This document shows, one piece after another, positions 46,798-56,589 of a stretch of DNA of 64,000 nt (position 1 is its first letter; every line of letters begins with the position of its first letter). The position numbers and the translations under genes are program-made. This DNA comes from an uncultured Roseobacter sp. (GTDB lineage Bacteria; Pseudomonadota; Alphaproteobacteria; Rhodobacterales; Rhodobacteraceae), in the NCBI RefSeq assembly GCF_947496515.1, contig NZ_CANMDB010000011.1, forward strand, positions 111,694-175,693, in the 5' to 3' direction. The notes under the pieces were generated by a model. The model was not told the origin of the DNA. It saw only the letters and a list, made by a program, of their open reading frames with translations, and made no database searches.

Positions 46798-46835
46798 CTC
46801 TGGCCCGGTGCCCGCACAGGGGCGTCGGGCCAGAG
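46798..46835 (+). terminator. Stem-loop after bztD
   Basis: A 10-bp stem (CTCTGGCCCG at 46798-46807, CGGGCCAGAG at 46826-46835) lies 8 bp after the bztD stop and probably ends the operon. No T-run follows. Confidence 0.6.
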
Positions 46836-46969
46836 GCTGGGACATTCAGCCTCAAACGTGAAACACCCAAGGTTCATGCAAAAGCGCCGTTCCAAAGGTG
46901 GGCGCAACAGTGACTGTTGCGCGGGCGCTGCAATCAAAGCGGGGTGTCGCAGGTTAAAGGCTGGACGCT

Positions 46970-47467
46970 TCAGGGCAGCTCTCGCGGAACGACGAAGTCG
47001 ACCACCTTGCCCGGGCGCATATCCGGCGCGTGCCAGCCCGTGATCTCCAGGTCGACGACCAGCGTGGCCCCGGTGGGATAGTCGTCAAAGCGGGGATGCT
47101 CCGGCGGGGCCACCACGATCCGCCGAGCGAGATCCGCGATGCCGGGGTTGTGCCCGATCATCAGGACGCGGGTGCCCGTTGCCTGACGGAGCACGTGCCG
47201 CATCTGATCCGCCGTCGCATGATAGAGCGCGTCGGTGAGACGCACATCCGCACCCTCAGCCAGGGAGAGACCCGCCAGCGTCTCCCGCGTCCGTCGGGCG
47301 GAGGAGCAGAGCACGGTGTCGGGCAGGCAGTCGGGCGTCTCACCGAGCCAGCGCCCCAGACGCTTTGCCGCCTGCTGTCCGCGGGCGTTCAGGGGCCGAT
47401 CAAAATCGCGCAGGCCCGTATGGCTCCAATCGGATTTCGCGTGGCGCATCAGGATCAGCCGGTGCAT
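46970..47467 (-). CDS. SixA-like phosphohistidine phosphatase
   Basis: A 165-residue histidine phosphatase (phosphoglycerate-mutase fold). The catalytic RHG-type motif is LMRHAKSDWS near the N-terminus, and the second His is in IGHNPGI. SixA removes phosphate from phosphohistidines, for example in phosphorelay or PTS proteins. The start at 47467 follows GGGAGG; the longer frame is not credible. The gene lies 1 bp after the iron-sulfur protein gene and is probably co-transcribed with it. Confidence 0.83.
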   Translation of the reverse strand: MHRLILMRHAKSDWSHTGLRDFDRPLNARGQQAAKRLGRWLGETPDCLPDTVLCSSARRTRETLAGLSLAEGADVRLTDALYHATADQMRHVLRQATGTRVLMIGHNPGIADLARRIVVAPPEHPRFDDYPTGATLVVDLEITGWHAPDMRPGKVVDFVVPRELP

Positions 47468-47468
47468 G

Positions 47469-48113
47469 TCATCCTCCCGTAAAGGCAGCCATGTGAAAGG
47501 CCGACTGCTGCGGTGCGCGGTCAAACCGCGCCGAGACTGGGCAGGCGCGCCGAGCTTTGCAGCCCTGCTCCATGCAATCGGTGCCTGCCGGTGTTGCCAG
47601 AAACGCCTTGCAGGCCGACACATCATAGGGCGCATCACTGCTCAACGCGCCTACGGGGCAGCTTTTCGTGCAGGGCTGTTCCTCACAGCTGAGGCAGGGG
47701 TTTGTGACGGCAGGTGGCGCGCCAATGTCCGTCGCGAAATGCACCGCGCCGCGGATCGAGATCATCAGCCCCGCGCGGTTATGGATCATCATACCCGTGG
47801 GGCTCTGAAAGAACTGCTTGGTCGCCAGAGCCCAGGCGATGAAGGGCAGATAGGGTGGCCCGTCGGAGGGGAAGGAGGTGCCAAGCGCATCGAACCGGTC
47901 GGCCAAACCTCCGATCACCCGCTTGGACCAGGTGTCAAGCGGGTCGGCCACACCCTTGGTATACTCCGGCGCTTGCTCAAAGACCTGCCAAAACTCCGCA
48001 TCGGCCCCGAGAAGCGCGATGCTGGCGCCATGCTCGCTCGTGTCAGGGCGACAGACACCCATCACAAAGAGCCCCTTTGCCCGCGCTGCGTCGCTCAACT
48101 CGTCGAGGATCAT
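47469..48113 (-). CDS. [4Fe-4S] ferredoxin-type protein, epoxyqueuosine-reductase-like C-terminus
   Basis: A 214-residue protein. Residues 1 to about 135 show no domain I recognise. The last third holds two cysteine clusters, CLSCEEQPCTKSCPVGAL and the later GTDCMEQGCKARRACPVS, consistent with one or two [4Fe-4S] clusters in the arrangement seen in QueG-like proteins. The corrinoid-binding half of QueG is missing. The ATG at 48113 overlaps the sterol desaturase stop as ATGA. An electron-transfer role, perhaps to the di-iron enzyme upstream, is only an inference. Confidence 0.7.
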   Translation of the reverse strand: MILDELSDAARAKGLFVMGVCRPDTSEHGASIALLGADAEFWQVFEQAPEYTKGVADPLDTWSKRVIGGLADRFDALGTSFPSDGPPYLPFIAWALATKQFFQSPTGMMIHNRAGLMISIRGAVHFATDIGAPPAVTNPCLSCEEQPCTKSCPVGALSSDAPYDVSACKAFLATPAGTDCMEQGCKARRACPVSARFDRAPQQSAFHMAAFTGG

Positions 48114-48904
48114 TTGCGCAGGAAGGGAAGCGAAAGTGACCAGCCAAACCGGCTGGGGCGGTCGTCCTGCCATTCCAGACCCACCTGCATGTCATCGTGA
48201 CCGGCGCGCGGCTGGGGAATGTAGGTGCCAAAGAGCTGATCCCAGATCGACAGGGAAAAGCCGTAGTTGCTGTCATGCTCGTCGCGGTGCACCGAATGAT
48301 GCACCCGGTGCATGTCAGGCGTCACAAGTACCCGCCGCACAATCGCATCGAGCCAGAGTGGCAGCCGGATATTGGCATGGTTGAACATCGCCGTCCCATT
48401 GAGCAGGATTTCAAATACGATGACCGCCAGTGCCGCGGGCCCCAACAGATAGACCAACCCGATCTTAAGAAGCATGGACAACCCGATTTCCACGGGGTGA
48501 AAGCGGATGGCGGTGGTCACGTCCATGTCCACATCCGCGTGGTGAACCCGGTGCAACCGCCAGAGCAGCGGCACCTTGTGGGTGATCAGATGCTGGGCCC
48601 AGATCGCAAAATCGAGGATCAGGATGGCCAGCGCAAACTCCAGCCAGACAGGCCAGCTCACCGCGTTGAAAAGACCCCATCCCTGCGCCTGGGCATCCAA
48701 CGCCGCCCCGACCGCCAGCAGCGGCATGGCCAGCGCCAGCGCACGCAATGTCAGCGCATTGGCAATGGTGATCCCCCAGTTCGTGGTCCATCGCCGGCTG
48801 CGTGTCTGACTGCGCACCCGCCGGGGGGCCAGTGTCTCCAGCGTCGCCAGAATGGCAAAAAGGCCAAGGAAAACGCCCAGCCGAATGATCGCTTCATGTT
48901 CCAT
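48110..48904 (-). CDS. Sterol desaturase/fatty acid hydroxylase family protein
   Basis: A 264-residue integral-membrane di-iron enzyme. The histidine boxes are HLITH, HRVHH and the later HRVHHSVHRDEHD, the arrangement of the sterol desaturase/fatty acid hydroxylase superfamily. Four or so membrane segments surround them. Bacterial members hydroxylate lipids such as carotenoids or alkylglycerols; the substrate here is unknown. It leads a three-gene minus-strand set with an iron-sulfur protein and SixA. Confidence 0.85.
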   Translation of the reverse strand: MEHEAIIRLGVFLGLFAILATLETLAPRRVRSQTRSRRWTTNWGITIANALTLRALALAMPLLAVGAALDAQAQGWGLFNAVSWPVWLEFALAILILDFAIWAQHLITHKVPLLWRLHRVHHADVDMDVTTAIRFHPVEIGLSMLLKIGLVYLLGPAALAVIVFEILLNGTAMFNHANIRLPLWLDAIVRRVLVTPDMHRVHHSVHRDEHDSNYGFSLSIWDQLFGTYIPQPRAGHDDMQVGLEWQDDRPSRFGWSLSLPFLRK

Positions 48905-48962
48905 GTCGCCTAGGTAGTACGGGCCGCGCCGGGCACCAAGAGGGCATAGGGACACATCTGTG

Positions 48963-49826
48963 TCAGTCGGCGCGGATGATGGATCCTGCACCATGTTCGG
49001 TGAAGAGCTCCAGCAGGCAGGCATTGGGTGCCCGACCGTCGAGGATCACTGCCGCCCGCACACCACCGTCGATGGCCGCTAGCGCCGTTTCAGTCTTGGG
49101 GATCATGCCGCCCGCGATGATGCCCTGCGCTGTCATCTCGCGGATCTGCGCGGCGGTGATCTCCGTCACGACCTCACCGTCGGCGTTCTTCACACCCGCC
49201 ACATCGGTCAGCAGCAAGAGCCTGTCCGCCTTCAACGCCGCAGCTATCGCACCGGCCGCGGTATCGCCGTTGATGTTGAAGGTCTCGCCATCGCGCCCGG
49301 CGCCCAACGGGGCGATCACGGGGATGTATTCGCCCGCCGCCAGATCGGTGAGCACGCGCGGGTTCACCGCCTCGGGCGTGCCGACAAAGCCCAGGGCAGG
49401 GTCGGTTTCGCGGCAGGTGATCAGACCTGCATCCTTGCCCGACAGCCCCACGGCACAACCACCCTGACCATTTATTGCCTGCACGATGCGCTTGTTCACC
49501 ACACCGGCGAGCACCATTTCGACCACTTCCATGGTTGCTGCATCGGTCACACGCTTGCCGTCCACAAAGCGCGAGGGGATCTGCAGCCGCTCCAGCATCG
49601 CGTTGATCATCGGCCCACCACCGTGGACGATCACGGGGTTCACGCCGACCTGGCGCATCAGCACCACATCGCGGGCGAATTCCTCCATCGCGGCATCGCT
49701 GCCCATGGCGTGACCACCGAGCTTGATCACGACAGTCGCTCCCGCATAGCGCTGCAGATAGGGCAGGGCCTTGTTCAGCGTGCTCGCCGTTGCAATCCAG
49801 TCGCGGTTCATGTCTTGGGTCTTCAT
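48963..49826 (-). CDS. argB: Acetylglutamate kinase
   Basis: A 287-residue amino-acid kinase that phosphorylates N-acetylglutamate in arginine biosynthesis. [11 protein letters not shown] (residues 32-42), [11 protein letters not shown] and [12 protein letters not shown] are the ATP and substrate motifs. The N-terminal helix ([10 protein letters not shown]) is the type found in arginine-sensitive hexameric enzymes. It lies 53 bp downstream of engB and probably shares its transcript. Confidence 0.93.
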   Translation of the reverse strand: MKTQDMNRDWIATASTLNKALPYLQRYAGATVVIKLGGHAMGSDAAMEEFARDVVLMRQVGVNPVIVHGGGPMINAMLERLQIPSRFVDGKRVTDAATMEVVEMVLAGVVNKRIVQAINGQGGCAVGLSGKDAGLITCRETDPALGFVGTPEAVNPRVLTDLAAGEYIPVIAPLGAGRDGETFNINGDTAAGAIAAALKADRLLLLTDVAGVKNADGEVVTEITAAQIREMTAQGIIAGGMIPKTETALAAIDGGVRAAVILDGRAPNACLLELFTEHGAGSIIRAD

Positions 49827-49879
49827 CGTGTGTTGCCGGTGGCTAGTTTATCGTTGGGCGGGCGTTGCACTGCAAGGCC

Positions 49880-50533
49880 CTACTCAAGTGTTGCAATCAG
49901 TGCGCGCAGGGTCGGGATGCCCCAGCCTTTTTCGCTGGAGGTGACAAGGATCTCGGGAAAGGCGGCGGGGTGTTTTGACAGCGCACCGCGGACCTGATCC
50001 AGCACCTTGCCCCGTTCCTTTTCCTTGACCTTGTCGGCCTTGGTCAGCACCGCCTGAAAGGTGACAGCGGCAGAATCCAGCAGGCTCAGGATTTCCTCAT
50101 CAACCTTCTTGACGCCGTGGCGCGCGTCAATAAGCACGAAGGCCCGGCGCAGGGTCTGGCGGCCGGAGAGATATTGCTTGAGCAGCTTTTGCCATTTCTC
50201 CACCACCGGAACCGGCGCATTGGCGTAGCCGTAGCCCGGCAGATCCACCAGATAATGAGTGTCACCGGCGGTGAAGAAGTTGATCTCCTGCGTGCGGCCC
50301 GGTGTGTTGGACGCCCGCGCCAACCCCTTGCGCCCGGTCAGCGCGTTGATCAGGGACGACTTGCCCACGTTGGACCGGCCCGCAAAGCAGACCTCCATCC
50401 GGTCGGGTTCCGGCAGCCCGGACATGGCGACCACGCCTTTGACAAACTCGGTCTCTCCGGCAAATAGGATCCGGCCCGCTTCCAGTGTCTCCGGACCCGG
50501 ATCCTCCGCCACCGGGAAGGGCAACTGGCTCAC
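49880..50533 (-). CDS. engB: Ribosome biogenesis GTPase EngB/YsxC
   Basis: A 217-residue TRAFAC-class GTPase needed for large-subunit assembly. The G1 motif is GRSNVGKSS, the switch includes NTPGRTQEINFF, G3 is DLPGYG, G4 is TKAD and G5 is TSSEKGWG. Its ATG overlaps the MOSC gene stop (ATGA). Confidence 0.93.
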   Translation of the reverse strand: MSQLPFPVAEDPGPETLEAGRILFAGETEFVKGVVAMSGLPEPDRMEVCFAGRSNVGKSSLINALTGRKGLARASNTPGRTQEINFFTAGDTHYLVDLPGYGYANAPVPVVEKWQKLLKQYLSGRQTLRRAFVLIDARHGVKKVDEEILSLLDSAAVTFQAVLTKADKVKEKERGKVLDQVRGALSKHPAAFPEILVTSSEKGWGIPTLRALIATLE

Positions 50534-51267
50534 AGCGGTACCACCGCATCCTGCAGACTGACGGTGCCGCTTTCGATCACCTCGCAGCGCAGGCTGAAAT
50601 CCTGATGCCCCCAGGTCTTGAGCACGCCCAGCAGGTCCGCATCACGTTCGCCCGTTTCCGGGTTCGCGGCGGTGGCGAGGCAGCGGTCGGTCCGTTCGCG
50701 GGCGCGCAGAACGGCGCTGCCCACGCGGATCTCGCGACCGATCCAGTCGAATTCCGCCCAGGGCGCATCGCTGTCAAACCACAGGTTGCCACGCCAGCGG
50801 TGGATCGACAGCGCGTGGCCTGCCTGCGCTTCCACGGCGCGATGGGACGCCATGTTGCACAAGGTGACGGAGGGGAACTCGCTGTCGGTAAAACCGCGAC
50901 CGTCAAGCCGGATCACCCGTGCGGGCAGCGCGCGGTCCTGCGGGACCAGTGGCATGACCCAGTCGATCAGCGCGGCCTGGTCGTGATCCGGGCGGACGGC
51001 CAGATCCGGCCTGTCCGGATGCGACAGATGCAACCGTTCTTCCGCCTCATCGAACCGTGCGGTGATCGCCATGAGGGCAGGGGCCTTTGAGCCGCGGCTG
51101 AAGTTGGCGCACCGCGCCCAGGCACTGCCATCGGCCTTGGAGGTCTCATGCGCCACCGCCCAAACCCTGTCCCATGGCATGGTCGTGCCCGCGTCCAGAG
51201 CCACCTGCGCCAGAGGTTCACGTCCGTGGCTCTTGAGCGGGTGGCGCAGGATCTGGGTGATCTTCAT
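50530..51267 (-). CDS. MOSC domain protein
   Basis: A 245-residue protein with an N-terminal beta-barrel-like region (ITQILRHPLKSHGREPL) and a MOSC domain in the second half (NLWFDSDAPWAEFDWIGREIRVG, then RTDRCLATAANPETGERD). The conserved Cys of MOSC proteins, which handle sulfur bound to molybdenum cofactor, is in RCLATA. It overlaps yidC and engB by 4 bp each, a conserved arrangement in Rhodobacterales. The exact substrate is unknown. Confidence 0.83.
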   Translation of the reverse strand: MKITQILRHPLKSHGREPLAQVALDAGTTMPWDRVWAVAHETSKADGSAWARCANFSRGSKAPALMAITARFDEAEERLHLSHPDRPDLAVRPDHDQAALIDWVMPLVPQDRALPARVIRLDGRGFTDSEFPSVTLCNMASHRAVEAQAGHALSIHRWRGNLWFDSDAPWAEFDWIGREIRVGSAVLRARERTDRCLATAANPETGERDADLLGVLKTWGHQDFSLRCEVIESGTVSLQDAVVPL

Positions 51268-53084
51268 CCCTTACTGTCCGTCTTGGATTTCTTGCCAAAG
51301 CTGCCCTTGATGTTGCCGAAGACGTCCGGTTTGTACCCCTGACTGCGCATGATCAGATATTGCTGGATGAAGGTGATCGTGTTGTTGGCAATCCAGTAGA
51401 CCACCAGCCCGCTGGCAAAGCTGCCAAGCATGAACATGAAGACCCACGGCATCCAGGCAAAGATCATCTGCTGGGTAGGATCGGTGGGCGCGGGGTTCAG
51501 CTTTTGCTGCAGCCACATGGAAATGCCCAGCAGCAGCGGCAGGATGCCGATGAAGATGAGCGCCAGGATCGTGTTTGGTTCCGGCCCCTGAAACGGCAGG
51601 AGGCCGAAGAGGTTCATGATCGACGTCGGGTCGGGCGCGCTGAGGTCCTGAAACGGGCCGAAGAAGGGCGCGTGGCGCAGCTCGATCGTGACAAAGATCA
51701 CCTTGTAGAGCGAGAAGAAGATGGGGATCTGCATCAGGATCGGCAGGCAGCCCGCGGCTGGGTTCACCTTTTCGCGCTTGTAGAGCTCCATCATGCCCTG
51801 CTGCATCTTCTGCCGGTCGTCGCCTGCCTCTTCTTTCAGTTTCTCCATCTGCGGCTGCAGTTCCTTCATCTTGGCCATGGAGACGTAGGATTTATAAGCC
51901 AGTGGAAAGAGGATCGCCTTGATGATGAGTGTCAGCCCGATGATGGCCCAGCCCATGTTGCCAATCAGCTTGTTGATCTCATGCAGCAGCCAGAAGATCG
52001 GCTTGGTCAGGAAAAAGAACCAGCCCCAGTCGATACTGTCGATGAACTTCGGCACATTGGCGTCGGATTCGTAGCCACGCAGCACCGCCCATTCCTTGGC
52101 CCCGGCAAAGAGCCGCGTGGTGATCTCTGCGGTGCCGCCGGCGGCGACCGTCTGCGTGGGCATCCGGGTGATGGCGCGGTAGATATCCGTGCGCGCGTCG
52201 TAGGTCAGGGCCTGGTCAAAACTCGTGCCCGCCTGGGGGATCAGGATCGCTTGCCAGAAGTGATCGGTAAAGCCGATCCAGCCTGCGGAGACGTCTTCAC
52301 TGACGATGGCCTGACGCCCCCAACGCGGGTTGATCTCGGCTTCGGTGATCTCGCTCCAGTCGGTCTCGGCCAGCTCTTCGTCGGCCATGGCGACAGCGCC
52401 CTCGTGAAGGATAAAGAAGTTCTCCAGATCGTCGGGTTCGGTGTGCTGCACGACCATGCTGAACGGCGCAAGGTTGACCGGTGTGGCGCCCTCATTGGTG
52501 ACACCCTGGGTCATGGTGAACATGTAGTCTTCGTCGACGGAGAGGGTCCGGGTAAAGACCAGGCCTGCGCCATTGCCCCAGCGGAGCGTCACGGGGCTGC
52601 CAACGCCCAAGGTGTCGCCGCTTTGCAGCGACCACTCGGTGTCTGGCCCGGGCACGGCATCAACGCCCGCGCCACCGGCCCAGCCCTGCAGAGCATAATA
52701 CGCATCGGGCGTGCCCTGCGGCGACAGCATGGTGACAATCGGGGCGTCCGGATCGACCGTGGTGCGATAGTCCTTGAGTTGCAAATCGTCGATCCGCCCG
52801 CCGATCAGCGATACTGACCCGGTCAGCCGGTTCGTCTCGATGCTGACGCGCGGTGCGTCTTCGAGCGAGGTGCCGGGCGTCAGTGCGGCCGTGTCCGGCG
52901 GCGCGGCCTGATCGGCCAGCGGTGCGGCCGGGACGTCCGTTGCGGGGGCGCCTGTTGCCTCCTCTGCGGTGACCGGATCCAGCGGTACGTCGGGTTCGGG
53001 TGGTGGAAACAGGACGAACCATACCAGTATCACGATGAAACTGAGTGCCGTTGCAAGAATGAGGTTCTTGTTTTGATCGTCCAT
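51264..53084 (-). CDS. yidC: Membrane protein insertase YidC
   Basis: A 606-residue insertase. The N-terminal anchor (NLILATALSFIVILVWFVLF, residues 7-26) is followed by a proline-rich linker, the large periplasmic beta domain to about residue 345, and the conserved five-segment core with GWAIIGLTLIIKAILFPL and YKREKVNPAAGCLP. The essential core Arg equivalent is not resolved by eye. It inserts proteins alone or with SecYEG. A basic C-terminal tail is present. It begins the minus-strand block yidC-MOSC-engB-argB. Confidence 0.93.
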   Translation of the reverse strand: MDDQNKNLILATALSFIVILVWFVLFPPPEPDVPLDPVTAEEATGAPATDVPAAPLADQAAPPDTAALTPGTSLEDAPRVSIETNRLTGSVSLIGGRIDDLQLKDYRTTVDPDAPIVTMLSPQGTPDAYYALQGWAGGAGVDAVPGPDTEWSLQSGDTLGVGSPVTLRWGNGAGLVFTRTLSVDEDYMFTMTQGVTNEGATPVNLAPFSMVVQHTEPDDLENFFILHEGAVAMADEELAETDWSEITEAEINPRWGRQAIVSEDVSAGWIGFTDHFWQAILIPQAGTSFDQALTYDARTDIYRAITRMPTQTVAAGGTAEITTRLFAGAKEWAVLRGYESDANVPKFIDSIDWGWFFFLTKPIFWLLHEINKLIGNMGWAIIGLTLIIKAILFPLAYKSYVSMAKMKELQPQMEKLKEEAGDDRQKMQQGMMELYKREKVNPAAGCLPILMQIPIFFSLYKVIFVTIELRHAPFFGPFQDLSAPDPTSIMNLFGLLPFQGPEPNTILALIFIGILPLLLGISMWLQQKLNPAPTDPTQQMIFAWMPWVFMFMLGSFASGLVVYWIANNTITFIQQYLIMRSQGYKPDVFGNIKGSFGKKSKTDSKG

Positions 53085-53224
53085 GTGGGACAGCCGCCTG
53101 CTCTCTGTTCGCTATCAGCGAGGTTCAACAGAGTGCCGGGCCAAAGGTCAAGCGGAATCGGGTGTTTTCGGCTGTTTTCAAACGCTCCGCCAACGATGGT
53201 TGGTCGGACGTGATGGCGCGGTCT

Positions 53225-54766
53225 TCAGCTGGCTTTATTACCCAGAATGTGGGGGACATCAGCCAGTTTTGCGTTGTGCTTTTCCATCCACTCGATCGTC
53301 TCGTCAAAGGGCATGGGTTTGCCAATGCCGAAACCCTGAACGTGATCGCAGCCGAGCTGCGCAAGCAGGGCGTGTTCCCCGACGGTCTCGACCCCTTCGG
53401 CCAGTGTTTTCACGTTCAACCGCTCGGCCATTGTGAGAATGGCACTGATCATGCGTTGTTGTTCGGAATCGCGGTCAGCCCGCATGACAAAGGACCGGTC
53501 AATCTTGATCCGACCAACGCTGAACCGGCGGATGGATGCGATTGACGCGTGGCCGGTGCCGAAGTCGTCAAGGTCAATCTGGCAGCCCAGATCGGCGAGC
53601 CCGTTGATATTGCGCGTGATCGTGTCATCGCCCGCGTTGGCCACGACCGTCTCCAGCACCTCGACCGCAAGCCGTTCGGGGGTCAGTTCGAAACGGTCCA
53701 GTTCCCATTTGACCTTATCGACCAGTCGCGGGTTGCCGAGTTCGGGCCCGGCGAAGTTCACGCCGACCTGCGGCACGGATTGACCGGCAGCGTCCCAGGC
53801 CTTTACCGCTGCCAGCGCCTGAGTGGTCATGACCTCGGCCAGCGCCTCCAGCATGTCGGTCTGCTCGATAACCGGCAGGAAGTCGGCGGGTGAGATCATG
53901 CCGCGTTCAGGGTGGTGCCAGCGGGCCAGTGCTTCAAAACCGGTGACCAGCCCCGTATCGGTGGAGATCTGGGGCTGAAACCAGGGTCTGATCTGACCGC
54001 TTTCGAGGGCGGTCGCCACTTCCTGTCGCAGCTCTGCCCGGGTCTCGACCCGGTGTTTCATTTCGACCGAATAGCTGCGGATGCTGCCCGTGCCATGTGC
54101 CTGAGCCTCGCGCAGCGCAATGCCTGCGGCCTCCATCCAGGCGCGGGGCGTCATGCGCTCCTTTTTGTTCTGCTCGGCGAAACCCACGCTGGAGGTGATG
54201 TAGACGACGGTTCCGTCGACGGAAATCGGCTCTTCCAAGGCCGTCTGGATGCGGCCTGCAAGCTGCATGCAAAGCTCAAGGTCCAGTTGTTGGACAGGGG
54301 TCAGACAGGCAGTGAACCCGTAGTCTGAGGTCTTTGCCACCAGATCATCGGTGCGCAGGGTCGCGACGATCCGTTCACCGACGCGCATCGCGACCGCCTC
54401 GGCGACAAGCTCACCGAACCGGTCGATCAACTCCTTCGTGGCGTCAATCTCGATCTTGAAAATCGCTGATCGCAAGGCTGTGGTCCGCGTCTTTTCGGCC
54501 CATTCCGCGATCTTTGGCTGGAACCTCTGCCGACTGGTCAATCTGGAACCAGCACCCGTACCATCCTCATCGCGCGGGTGCGCGCCGATCAGGAGAACGT
54601 AGACCAGCGGCATGAGAACCGCGATCCCAACGAGCGCCAGATCGCCACCCATCCAGAAGGCCCCGAGACAAAGAGCCGGCAAACATGCCATCGCCAGAGG
54701 ATGCGTCAGAACAGACGTGAGCCGTGTCCGAGCCCGGTAGATGCGATCCGCGAAGATGCCTGGCAT
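53225..54766 (-). CDS. Membrane-bound EAL phosphodiesterase with degenerate GGDEF
   Basis: A 513-residue protein. Two membrane segments lie within residues 20-62. A GGDEF-like domain (about 95-235) has lost its motif: the site reads TSDYGF near 146-151, so cyclase activity is not expected. The EAL domain (from about 255) is intact: FEAL (277-280), Asn337, Glu369 or Glu372, DDFGTG (400-405), Lys421 and EGVE (457-460). It should hydrolyse cyclic di-GMP at the membrane. The start at 54766 is preceded by AAAGG. It is inserted between ttcA and yidC. Confidence 0.85.
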   Translation of the reverse strand: MPGIFADRIYRARTRLTSVLTHPLAMACLPALCLGAFWMGGDLALVGIAVLMPLVYVLLIGAHPRDEDGTGAGSRLTSRQRFQPKIAEWAEKTRTTALRSAIFKIEIDATKELIDRFGELVAEAVAMRVGERIVATLRTDDLVAKTSDYGFTACLTPVQQLDLELCMQLAGRIQTALEEPISVDGTVVYITSSVGFAEQNKKERMTPRAWMEAAGIALREAQAHGTGSIRSYSVEMKHRVETRAELRQEVATALESGQIRPWFQPQISTDTGLVTGFEALARWHHPERGMISPADFLPVIEQTDMLEALAEVMTTQALAAVKAWDAAGQSVPQVGVNFAGPELGNPRLVDKVKWELDRFELTPERLAVEVLETVVANAGDDTITRNINGLADLGCQIDLDDFGTGHASIASIRRFSVGRIKIDRSFVMRADRDSEQQRMISAILTMAERLNVKTLAEGVETVGEHALLAQLGCDHVQGFGIGKPMPFDETIEWMEKHNAKLADVPHILGNKAS

Positions 54767-54872
54767 ATGGTCTGACCTTTCCGAGCAATGGCTCAACCAC
54801 CCCGACCAAGACACTAGACCACGGCAAATAACTTGCCCGTTAACGCCGTTGCGCTTTCCGCGCGCTCAATGC

Positions 54873-55718
54873 CTAAAATTTGTCTTGTTTCAGCGCCAGC
54901 CCCGCGAAATCGAAAAGCTTGGGATCCAGCAAGTGCGACGGCCGAGCGTTCATCAACGCGCGGAACATGACCTGTCTGCGACCAGGGCTGTTCTTTTCCC
55001 AACCGTCGAGAATGCCTTTGACCTGCTGGCGCTGCAGCCCGTCCTGACTGCCGCAGAGATCACAGGGTATGATCGGGTATTGCAGGGCCTTCGCGAACCG
55101 CGCGCAGTCGTCTTCGGCCACATGGGCCAGAGGGCGATACAGAAAGAGATCGCCCTCTTCGTTGACCAGCTTCGGCGGCATCGTTGCCAGCCGCCCCCCG
55201 TGAAAGAGGTTCATGAAGAACGTCTCGAGTATGTCATCGCGGTGATGGCCCAGCACCACGGCAGAGCAGCCTTCCTCGCGCGCGATCCGGTAGAGATGTC
55301 CGCGCCGCAGCCGCGAACAGAGCGCGCAGAAGGTCCGGCCCGCGGGCACCTTGTCCATGACAATGGAATAGGTGTCCTGATACTCGATCCGGTGGGGCAC
55401 ACCCATGCGCTCGAGAAAGGCGGGCAGAACCGTTGCGGGAAAACCCGGCTGACCCTGATCGAGATTGCATGCCAGCAGATCGACGGGCAGGAGCCCGCGC
55501 CATTTCAGCTCATAGAGGACGGCAAGCAGTGTATAGCTGTCCTTGCCGCCCGAGAGGCACACGAGCCACCGCGCGCGCGGCCTGTCCGCATCGACCATGC
55601 CGTAGTGTTCGATGGCTTCGCGCACATTGCGGACGATCCGCTTTCGCAGCTTCTTGAACTCGGTCGTTGAGGGCGCACCGGCAAAAAGCGGGTGGATATC
55701 CTGCGGTGTGTCCAGCAT
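54873..55718 (-). CDS. ttcA: tRNA 2-thiocytidine synthetase TtcA
   Basis: A 281-residue PP-loop ATPase that thiolates cytidine 32 of certain tRNAs with an iron-sulfur cluster. The PP-loop is LSGGKDS near residues 55-61. The cluster cysteines are in [11 protein letters not shown] and the later [22 protein letters not shown] is a family motif. The start at 55718 matches the usual TtcA length. tRNA-Arg(ACG), a known TtcA substrate class in E. coli, is also encoded in this window, though that is coincidence. Confidence 0.9.
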   Translation of the reverse strand: MLDTPQDIHPLFAGAPSTTEFKKLRKRIVRNVREAIEHYGMVDADRPRARWLVCLSGGKDSYTLLAVLYELKWRGLLPVDLLACNLDQGQPGFPATVLPAFLERMGVPHRIEYQDTYSIVMDKVPAGRTFCALCSRLRRGHLYRIAREEGCSAVVLGHHRDDILETFFMNLFHGGRLATMPPKLVNEEGDLFLYRPLAHVAEDDCARFAKALQYPIIPCDLCGSQDGLQRQQVKGILDGWEKNSPGRRQVMFRALMNARPSHLLDPKLFDFAGLALKQDKF

Positions 55719-55817
55719 GGGATGGTGTCCTGATCAGCCTGTGGCGCGAGTATAACGGGTGCGGTGATGAACCAAAAGGCGCCGCGGAGCGTATCCTTTT
55801 CAAAGAGAGAGGCCGGT

Positions 55818-56348
55818 ATGATCCGTTTATTGTTATGTCTGGGGCTGATCGCGGTGCTGAGCGGCTGCGTCGGCAAACCGTCTCTGGATGACGCGGCGCT
55901 GTCGGACCGGGAGTTCAATCTGGAGCAGTTCTTTGACGGGCGGGTGACGGCATCGGGCCAGTTTCAGGATGTCTTCGGTACCGTCCGGCGCCGTTTCGAT
56001 GTGGAGGTGACCGGGACATGGGACGGCGAGACGCTGCGACTTGTGGAGGATTTCGTCTACGAGGACGGCAGCACGGAGCAGCGCATCTGGTCTCTGCAAA
56101 AGACCGGCCCGGAAACATGGCGCGGTCGTGCACCGGGCGTGATCGGCGAGGCTTTCGGCGAGGAGCGCGGGGATACCTTCAACTGGCAGTACGAGATCGA
56201 TTTGCCGGTACCGGATGGCACGCTGCGGGTGCGGTTCGATGACTGGATGTGGATGCTGAGCGATACTCGGGTGCTCAACCGCGCCTACATGAAACGGTTC
56301 GGCGTGGACATTGGCGAGGTGATCATCGTTTTCGACAAGCAGCCCTAG
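55818..56348 (+). CDS. DUF3833-family lipoprotein
   Basis: A 176-residue protein. A lipoprotein signal with lipobox LSGC (Cys near residue 18) directs it to the envelope. The rest (FNLEQFFDGRVTASGQF, GTWDGETLRLVEDF, WMWMLSDTRVLNRAYM) matches the DUF3833 family, of unknown function. The ATG at 55818 follows AGAGAGG. It is the only plus-strand gene inside the minus-strand ttcA-rpmH stretch. Confidence 0.82.
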   Translation: MIRLLLCLGLIAVLSGCVGKPSLDDAALSDREFNLEQFFDGRVTASGQFQDVFGTVRRRFDVEVTGTWDGETLRLVEDFVYEDGSTEQRIWSLQKTGPETWRGRAPGVIGEAFGEERGDTFNWQYEIDLPVPDGTLRVRFDDWMWMLSDTRVLNRAYMKRFGVDIGEVIIVFDKQP

Positions 56349-56358
56349 GTGCCGGGTG

Positions 56359-56589
56359 TTAGTCGCTCCGGGGAGGCACGGGGTCATAGCCGCTGCGGCC
56401 CCAAGGGTGACAGCGCAGGATCCGTCGCAGCGCCAGCCACCCGCCCTTGAGCCCGCCGTGGGTGCGCAGCGCATCGAGCGCGTAAGCGCTGCATGTGGGC
56501 TGGTAGCGGCAGTTATGCCCGACCCAGGGGCTGAGGATCAGCCGGTAAAGATGGACCGGGAGAGACAGAACACGGGCGAAGGGGGTCAC
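56359..56589 (-). CDS. yidD: Membrane protein insertion efficiency factor YidD
   Basis: A 76-residue protein. [21 protein letters not shown] with [19 protein letters not shown] is the full YidD signature, including its three cysteines. YidD is an amphipathic, membrane-associated factor that aids YidC-dependent insertion. Its ATG overlaps the rnpA stop, giving the classic rpmH-rnpA-yidD order, but yidC itself is displaced by 3.3 kb. Confidence 0.9.
   Translation of the reverse strand: MTPFARVLSLPVHLYRLILSPWVGHNCRYQPTCSAYALDALRTHGGLKGGWLALRRILRCHPWGRSGYDPVPPRSD

Noticed and set aside
51360..52817. Long open frame of 485 codons opposite yidC
   Set aside because: High-GC codon bias produces long antisense frames; the peptide is rich in Arg, His, Gln and Gly with no motif, and yidC on the other strand is certain.
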